Source: Symsagittifera roscoffensis (lineage: Eukaryota; Xenacoelomorpha; Acoela; Convolutidae). From it: a DNA stretch of 64,000 nucleotides. Made by a program: the position numbers and the translations under genes. The stretch covers positions 14,625,802-14,689,801 of the forward strand of contig NC_087064.1 of NCBI RefSeq assembly GCF_963678635.1, given 5' to 3'. The first letter of the stretch is position 1, and every line of letters begins with the position of its first letter. The notes under the pieces are model-generated. The model was given only the letters and a program-made list of their open reading frames with translations, made no database searches and had not been told where the DNA came from. Below are positions 57,124 through 64,000 of the stretch, piece by piece.

Positions 57124-57439
57124 AATTTGCAAACAAACTTGGTCAGTTATGAGTCTAATCTGGAATTAGTCGCTTTTGGACGAGAAGAATTTGCTGAGAT
57201 TCACCTCGACGAAATGACCTCAACTCAATTAAAGGTCACTTTTTTCTTAGTTTCATTTTAAGACAAACGTTGGAACCCTCAACGAGTGCAACGCCACTTC
57301 ACTCAATCGATTCTTCAGTCTGGAACGCAAATTTATTGGACACTCAGTAACAAGACTTCATCAAATGGTTCTGATAGATGGGTATCCTAGAAATTGTACC
57401 ACCAGATGCGCTCGCAATATCAGAGAAAAGAAGCCACTA

Positions 57440-58135
57440 TTTATTCCACAACTGCGTTGTAAAGGAGAAAACAACAACGAAACTTCTAGTTGTCTTTGAC
57501 GTCTTAACGAGTATTTGAAACTTGCCGAATGATGAACTGAACGTTGACCTAAACTTTATGACGATATATGTTTGATCATCTTTTATGGTTCCGATGCTAC
57601 TACATTGGAATCATCGGAAAGATAGCCAAAAAGGTATCGTCGGGTGGGTTTATCAAAGGAGGTAACGACTACCACCAAATCTTTTGGAGAGATGAGCTCA
57701 ACCAACCAATACCAACCTACAAGATGACACGCAAACTCTCTCTCTCAAACATCTCTAAGATGTTTTGGCTGGCTGGCTCCGATGGTGCCCATTGAAAATT
57801 GAAACTCATCATGCAATCGTCATGGTCGCAGGAAATCAATCGGACGACAAACGATGAAGTGATGGAGTCGTTTCTGAGCTGCAGGACTAAAATTCACAAT
57901 GTTGAGAAGTTTGACATACCGAGACATGTTGAGGAGAAATGTTTTGAACATCATTTGTTTTGTTTTGCATCCGGAACAGCATACGCCAGTTGCATCTGCA
58001 TCAGAAACAAAATGACAAAAACAACAAAACTTCTTGTCTTTTAAAAAACTCAGCCTCAAAACCTCTGATGACTTGAGTTGTGCGCATCTGCGCTAGGATT
58101 CAAGATGCTGTACCCTAGGAGAATAGCACTTCGAA
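57440..58135 (+). pseudogene. BEL/Pao remnant: reverse transcriptase and RNase H pieces
   Basis: In shifting frames: HNCVVKEKTTTKLLVVFDVL (RT fingers), YYIGIIGKIAKKV then FWRDELNQPIPTYKMTR (RT palm approach). After a gap come LFCFASGTAYASCICIRN and, further on, LELCASALG (RNase H start). The stretch that would hold the RT active-site motif is absent or unrecognisable, so a deletion lies between about 57,790 and 57,930. Stops and frameshifts are frequent. Confidence 0.75.
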
Positions 58136-58189
58136 AGAAAGGAAGCAGTCCGAAGAAAGAAAAGAAATTTTCAGATTGACAGATGCCAC

Positions 58190-59800
58190 GATTTTTTTTT
58201 GCTAGATCATCGAGACCCTAAGCGCCTGGAACACCGTTGTTTGCAACCGAATGCATGAAATACAAGAGTCTTTAAAACCAGTCAACTGTGGTCATGTAAG
58301 AAGTGAGGATAACCAGCGGATGCTTGAACTCGGGGAAATTGATGCAAAAACGCAGAAAACCTCCTTGCCCTGATGACATGGACCGAGCTGACTCTCTGAA
58401 CTTCGGTTTTCAGACCAACCAAAGCTAACAAAAACTGGTAACGAAAAAAGGAATGATTTTGTCAACAGCTGTCGTTTAGTCAATTCTCCTGAAGTACATC
58501 TGTGTGCTTTGCTGTGTTGGTTCTATTGCAATTCAAAAGCAAAAGTAGTAAGAAGAGGGCAGTTACGATCATCCAACTGCATTGACTAGAAGACGCATAG
58601 CCATTCTGATGCTGATACAAAAAAAAACGAAAATCTCCAAAGAGAACTAAGGACATTGAGAGTCGGCGAAACAGTTGCGAAGAAGAGCCCTCTTTTGCTA
58701 CTCTACCTTTTTCTTTATGATGGAATTATCAAGGATGGTGAGAAAGTGACGCAGAATAAAAACCCCGCACAGGATCCGCGAAAACTTATCTTACATGACA
58801 TTCATCTAAAGTATCTAAAGTATTTGCAGGTTATCGCAAATGCGACGCTAGCGGCTTTCAACTACCTTCACTCACACTGGTTTGAAATTTGATGGTCCTT
58901 CATGTCACACTTTGGCAAACAGCTGGCGAAATTATACTTTGCTTTGTTTGTTTGTTTCTCAACCATAGGCCATACAATTGAAGTTAACATCGAGTTTGTC
59001 CGCGCAGTCTTATATTGCTGCTTTGAGACGAATTTGCGCTAGGCTTCGGGTTCCAAAAAGGATGTAGTCAGACAAAGGATTGATTTTAATGAAAACTAGA
59101 AGCGAACTAGAGCAGGACAATGACTCCCCCAAAGTCTCCGCACTTTGTTGGAATTTGAGAAACAGAAAAAAAACATGAAAATTGCATCTCAGAAGAATCA
59201 TGGGTATTAAGGTATTGACGTACGAGGAAGTTCTTTCTCGACTCTGCGACCTTGAAGTCTTACTCACGACCACTCCGTCGAATTCCGACCGATATTGCAG
59301 ACCTGTGGTCCCTAATACTAGCTATCAAAAAGACAAGAAAGAAGATGCAGTTTTTGCCTATACAAGTCTCTCAACTGACAACAAGTACTCCGGAGCCGTT
59401 TGAAACACATCAAGCTAAACAAGGGGCGGACATGCCAAAATTCATTTGAGTTTTTTGAAAGATGGAGCAGAGAGTTTGTTTTCTCTGCAGCCTCGGAAGA
59501 AAAGGGTTTCAAACACATTATTTTGAACTGGGGATGTTGTTCTTTTGATGGAAGAAAACCGACCCCTCTACAGTTTTCACAAGCTAGGGTTAAGGAAGTC
59601 TACCTTGGGAAATCAGAACCGCAAAGGGCTGGTGCAATCGACTTTGCATTAAATCATGGAAGTTCTCATTCATTGTTGAAAGCAATTGGTTCCTGCAAAG
59701 TGGCTGCAATGCTGCTCGCAACAAGCAGCATTGTGAAAAAAGTTCAGAACTGCAAAGTAAAAGCCTCCAAAAATCTGATTTTGTCCAAAAATGTTTGATT
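58190..59800 (+). pseudogene. BEL/Pao remnant: RNase H end and integrase
   Basis: SAWNTVVCNRMHEIQESLKP (58,220-58,280) matches the conserved end of BEL RNase H. SPLLLLYLFLYDGIIKDGEK (58,680 onward) corresponds to the region before the integrase zinc finger. SPHFVGIWEKQKKN (about 59,130) and VLTYEEVLSRLCDLE (59,210) are from the integrase core. SFEFFERWSREFVFS and FSQARVKEVYLGKSEPQRAG (59,430-59,630) are the C-terminal part. Several frames are used, so the gene is broken. Confidence 0.82.
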
Positions 59801-59876
59801 CAGCTGAGTTCTACGAGGAATTTATCTCCTTTATTTCTAATCCAGTTTTGTATAGATTTATCAAACTTTTCAGAAC

Positions 59877-59909
59877 AGCTTGTAAAATTGATCAACAATT
59901 TTACAAGCT
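59877..59909. terminator. Perfect 14-bp inverted repeat (hairpin) just after the pol remnant
   Basis: AGCTTGTAAAATTG, a 5-base loop ATCAA, then CAATTTTACAAGCT. It lies about 80 bp past the last integrase codon, where 3' non-coding sequence of the element would be. A role in termination or 3' processing is only a guess; it could be part of a small palindromic element. Confidence 0.4.
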
Positions 59910-62250
59910 CCCACATATCTTTTTTTTCGGGTCTTTAGATAAAAAATATATACATTTCTGACAAAAATAGGACTTTTTTTGGCCCAAAATATGAAAAAAA
60001 ACGATCACATTAAATTCAAAAGAAGGATGTCTTGACTGTCAGAAGAACAAACAAGTACGTCACAATTTGATTGAAGGATTATTAGAAAAAAGATCAATGG
60101 TAACGTTTGTCTTTTCACACTGTAGATGTAGACCTTAACAGGCCGACCAGCTTACCCTTACCATCAAACGTTAAGAAAATCTGTTAAGAAACACTTCAAG
60201 TATGGTATATGGCTAAACCAGCAATTGGAACGATTAAATGAGGCGAAAATTATATTCTCTCATTTGGCATACCATTGAAAACTATGCAGTGAAAAAAACT
60301 GTTTGAAAATTGAAAATTTCATGTTTGAAGATTTCACCCAATGGCTTCACAAACTAAGAACAGCAAGCACACTCCAACTAAGCATTACTCAGAAAACAGC
60401 ATATTCATAGGGGAAAAGCAGAAAGTCAAAACCATCTTCTAGTTACAGTTTTTGAAAAAGTGCTTGGCCAGACAAAACGAAACTGGAGTGAACTAGCATC
60501 TAAAGTTGCATCCACTCATTTAACCAACCATAGTGCAGCTTTGGATTAACACTATATGAAAGCGTTTTAGGGTAAAAACACAAAATCCACTTTCATTAAT
60601 CTTAGGCTGACTCCGAAAACAGAATTTTCATCACCGACTCTTGTCGAGATCTTCCTACAAATAGCCACTCATTACAATCATCATCAAATCAGACAATTGA
60701 ATTGCTAAAAAAATATGCGAACTGAAGATTATGGATATCGTACAAATATGAAGTTAAGAAAGTCAAAAAAAAGTTGTTCAAGGCTTTTTTTAGACATTTA
60801 TTCTACCGAAATAATGATGTCAAAATCATTTGAAAACTAAAAAAAAACTATCAAAAAAAATTCGAAAAACAGTTAGACTCTGCTTATGTAAAAAGAAAAC
60901 AAACTCACAGAAAGCGTTAAGTTGAAAATTATTAAGTAGAAAAAAAACCTGCTAAAAGTTTTATATTTACCTATATTTTAACTATTTATCAAATACCTGT
61001 CAAACATCGTTACAGAGAAAAAAGAGCAAGATTCCTGACAATAATTACAATCAAGAGCAGACACTTATTAATCATGATTCCTGATTTTAGGAAATACGAA
61101 TTAATTACTTTAGAAAGCTAAGATCCACTCCGCTCCATGCAACTGTAACGAAGAGCCGGCAAAGCGCAAAAAGAAGCAGAAAAGTAAGCCGACAATGAAA
61201 ATGCTCCATGTTTTCACGCTGGAATTAAATCAAAGAAGATTCCAATTTATGTTTAGTAAAAAAACTCTAAAAATTCTAGCAGGGTCCATGGGTCATCCTT
61301 TTGAATTAACCAATCAATAAAAATTGGTAACACACGCACTTGTCAATCCAAATCAGTCAGTTACACACAGTAGTCAATCCAAACCTTATGAGGACGCAGC
61401 GCTGCGTAGAGCCAACATTTTTGCCATACGATATAATTGTGGGATGTGATCACAACACTCAATTGACCATAATACGAAAATTATTGATAACAAGGTTCAT
61501 ATACTATCCAACAACTGAGCCAGTGAAGCAAAACTAGTAGAACTGAAACCAAAAAAATGTCCCAAAAGTGCCAGGTTGCTCAGGTCATCATAGCATGTAT
61601 ACAAAAAACATACATGAGGGAGGTCTCAAGCTTTTTCCGGCTTAACTTGAAATCACCACAATGAAACTAGTTGATCATGTTAGTTTCGTGTACGTCTCAT
61701 TTTTGAATTTATCGCAGTTTTAACAAATTTGTGTCTCAGAATTTTCAATGATTGATCAAAATTAGGAACATGAAATCATAGAAACAACTTATGCTCAGTT
61801 GTATTTTTTTGATTAAATGACCATAATTTTAGTTAGATAGTGATCTATAAATAAGCGAAATTGGGAAAAAAAAGATTTGCACTTAATGTGCGTGTTCAGA
61901 ACCATAAAAAAAAGATAACTACCGTTTTTCAAAAAAAGTATAATTGCATATGTGACTATTTGGCCACTCAATCATAAAAAAATGCCATACGAATACTTTT
62001 ACATACAAATGCTTTTTATACAAATGCTTTTACAGAATTCAAACGTTTTATACAAATGCTTTTATCGAATTCGTGTGTTTTAAGAGAAATTCAAATAATG
62101 ATGATAAACTGCAAGCTAGTTTTAGTAAGCTTTCTGCATTAAAATGCTGCAGTTTATATTTTTATATTTTTGTGATTAGGGCATCTGTGCCAAAAAATGT
62201 GAAGCTAAATGTGAAGCTAAAAAATCATTCGAAAGAACTGCAAAAGAGTT
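59910..62250. other. AT-rich DNA with small repeats
   Basis: No recognised gene. A perfect 14-bp palindrome ACGCAGCGCTGCGT lies at 61,394-61,407, unusual in this AT-rich setting. A short tandem area with three copies of ATACAAATGCTTTTA-type words lies at about 62,000-62,070. I looked for an LTR matching the 5' side of the retroelement and saw none. Confidence 0.45.
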
Positions 62251-64000
62251 AAAAATAGAAGCAAGCCGATATGATCATGCTGAGTTAGGACCGATGTGGT
62301 TAACTCATAGAGTAATTTCGGATAGGGTACACCGTCTGCTCGTCACGCTATCTTATTTTCGGCCGGATAGATTCGTGCAACTTCTTAGTCTAATACCGAT
62401 CCTAATCTTACTCTTATACTATCTAGTCTCAGGTTGTTTAACTAGTCTCTGCTAGGCTCAATAGATCTAGGGTATACTGGTTTATTGCGGCTGCTGAAGT
62501 GCTCGGGAGAGTCCAACTAATTTCTAAGTTAAATTCAAATCTCTCTGGTGCTGAAATTACAAGTAACTTCAGCACTTACAAATAAGTGGGTTGTTAGTTA
62601 GATGGATCATGATTGGTTAATATTAAATACTTTACATTGGTAAAATATCTAAATTATCCAATCATAAAATGTAGTTTAGATCAGGTTCCACCCATCCGGG
62701 TTTTACAGAGTTTTTTAGAATAGTTCTTCTGTAATTCGAAGGATGGATGATGGACGTTGGTGTTTGGCGAACATCTTACTTCTTCTGTTTCCTTTTTGTT
62801 AAAGAAGTTCCAGGAAGCTGGAGTTAGAGACATAAGACGTTGTGTCTTCTAGTGACAACGACTAAGTCTTCGCAACAAACTCAAATCTGATTTCAGAATG
62901 GTTGGCTATGTCAGGTTTTTCTGTTCTGCGTGGAGAACTTCTTTTGTGTCTGATCTAGTTTGGGAATGGCGTGGAGATTGTGCGTGGAGGGGATGCCTGG
63001 TTACTCGGATCTGTACGTATACTTGAACATCGAGGTGGTCATTGGTCTAGTTCAATGAAGTCCTTTTCTGCGAAGTCAAGTCGTACTCTAAATCCTTTGA
63101 GTTGTGATTGTGAGTGGCATATCGATTGTGGTTGGTCATTCTCTCTCGAGCGTAGTGGGGTCGTTTTGTCTTTAGATGTTCGTCCTTGGTGTTGTATTCT
63201 GATCTATGTATTGCATAAATGTAATTTACATTTTATAAAACATTTATTAGTTTAATATTTTTTAATTATGATTTTAGTTAGTTGTTTTCACAAAAGCTTT
63301 TTGTTTTAGTTCGGTTATTTTGAAGAGTTACTCACACTTGAGTAGCTCTTATTAAAAATAGAGGTGTGGTCACAAAGCGTGGATGTAGCACGGTGGGTTA
63401 GGCCGGCTATAGAGCATGCTCAGGACGTCCTTCCTGGTGGGTTAGGCCAGGAGTGGGAGTATGATTTCATGCGGTTTTTGTGAGGGGTCCTGTTATGTGA
63501 CAACGTTTTATGTTGGGTTTGTTGTGGTTTTTCTTATGTCTTGTTGGTTATGTCCTTTTTCCAAAAAGCAAATTGTTCGTGGTATGGGTTTGTCTTTCGA
63601 CTTTTTTGTGTTTTATTATTTCTTTCTTAGACTTTATAATAGTCTTCAAAAGAATAAATTATCCAGTTTTAAACTGGGTTAATCCGGTTTGGGTACCGTT
63701 GGTTTCCTTTTCTTAGTCATGCTGTTATTCTATGATTTGTGGTATTTAGTAAGCTGCGTTGGTTAGTTTTGTTTAGTATATGATTCCTTTCCAACCGGGT
63801 TAAAGGAAAGTTTGAAACATGTTATTATATGTTAGAGTTGTTGAGTGTGCAAACTTGAAACTGAAATTCATTATTTTAAACAATTCTTCGTGGGCGAGCT
63901 GTGCGAGTGTGGATAGAATTTCTGTGCGAATGAATGAAAATATCAAAAGGTTAGTACTGCAATTGCATTTTATTAATTTACTGCATAGAATTTGGAAATT
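62250..64000. other. Compositionally distinct block, unidentified, reaching the window edge
   Basis: Noticeably less AT-rich than the neighbourhood, with fewer homopolymer runs. A direct repeat GGTGGGTTAGGCC occurs at about 63,390 and 63,437. On the minus strand, near 62,470-62,490, there is GCAATAAACCAGTATACC, a polyadenylation-signal-like context, and paired CCAATC motifs lie at about 62,612 and 62,660. These could be pieces of a long LTR on the minus strand. The 94-codon open frame at 62,971-63,255 matches nothing I know. Confidence 0.35.

Larger units (their letters stand above)
55660..59800 (+). pseudogene. Decayed BEL/Pao-type LTR retrotransposon internal region
   Basis: Fragments in shifting frames, broken by many stops, follow BEL/Pao gag-pol order. 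They are a gag start (MNGEDNCNQSNSADNEGE, 55,660), a decayed zinc-knuckle area, an aspartic-protease region, RT, RNase H, the integrase N-terminal and core regions, and the integrase C-terminal part. The total of about 4.1 kb is short for a complete internal region, and the RT catalytic segment appears to be missing. No LTR pair was recognised. It cannot encode a working polyprotein. The family call rests on the order of motifs along the region. Confidence 0.82.

Noticed and set aside
63385-63450. TAGCACGGTGGGTTAGGC, similar to a tRNA A box, followed by a GGTTAGGCC word
   Set aside because: No acceptor stem and no proper B box; the two words are a direct repeat instead.
1-64000. CRISPR arrays, prokaryotic operons, phage or plasmid features
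   Set aside because: The window is eukaryotic: spliced gene, animal transposons, no ribosome-binding-site-linked gene clusters. Tandem repeats here lack unique spacers.

Overview
The window is AT-rich animal (metazoan, invertebrate-type) nuclear DNA. The evidence is a multi-exon gene with canonical GT-AG introns, a semaphorin with a long cytoplasmic tail (an animal-specific family), MULE/FLYWCH and BEL/Pao-type transposable elements, hAT-like MITEs and abundant satellites. I cannot assign a phylum. There is no prokaryotic operon, CRISPR array or rRNA, and I found no convincing tRNA.

Layout. 1-17,480: no supportable protein gene; AT-rich DNA with dispersed repeats, a TAACCCC-rich patch, a 15-bp microsatellite and one TATA/donor pair near 9.56-9.61 kb that could be a distant non-coding first exon. 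17,483-39,928 (+): one transmembrane semaphorin gene, reconstructed here from 17 exons. Splice phases agree across every junction from exon 1 to exon 15. The signal peptide and sema domain lie in exons 1-7, a PSI-type Cys module in exons 7-8, the transmembrane helix in exon 11, and a roughly 660-residue low-complexity cytoplasmic tail in exons 11-17. Exon 16 (own stop) and exon 17 (own stop) look like alternative 3' ends. Introns carry MITEs and three dispersed repeat families. 39,929-43,440: AT-rich DNA with a cluster of ATCGAT-centred palindromes. 43,443-46,030 (-): a degraded FLYWCH zinc finger plus MULE transposase unit, flanked by inverted, GATACC-rich terminal repeats. 46,690-47,090: degenerate 75-bp tandem repeat. 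47,407-47,989: a 583-bp TIR element with a TTA target duplication. 51,565-52,580: a 32-bp satellite with 192-bp higher-order structure, then a 61-bp/24-bp satellite. 53,058-54,804: a large foldback element with arms of more than 600 bp built from GTCGAACA-type minisatellite. 55,660-59,800 (+): a decayed BEL/Pao retrotransposon with recognisable gag, protease, RT, RNase H and integrase remnants. 62,250-64,000: a compositionally different block that I could not identify.

Functionally there is one host gene, an axon-guidance-type or cell-contact receptor/ligand of the Sema1/Sema6 architecture. It sits next to a repeat-dense region where several transposon classes have inserted, decayed and rearranged.
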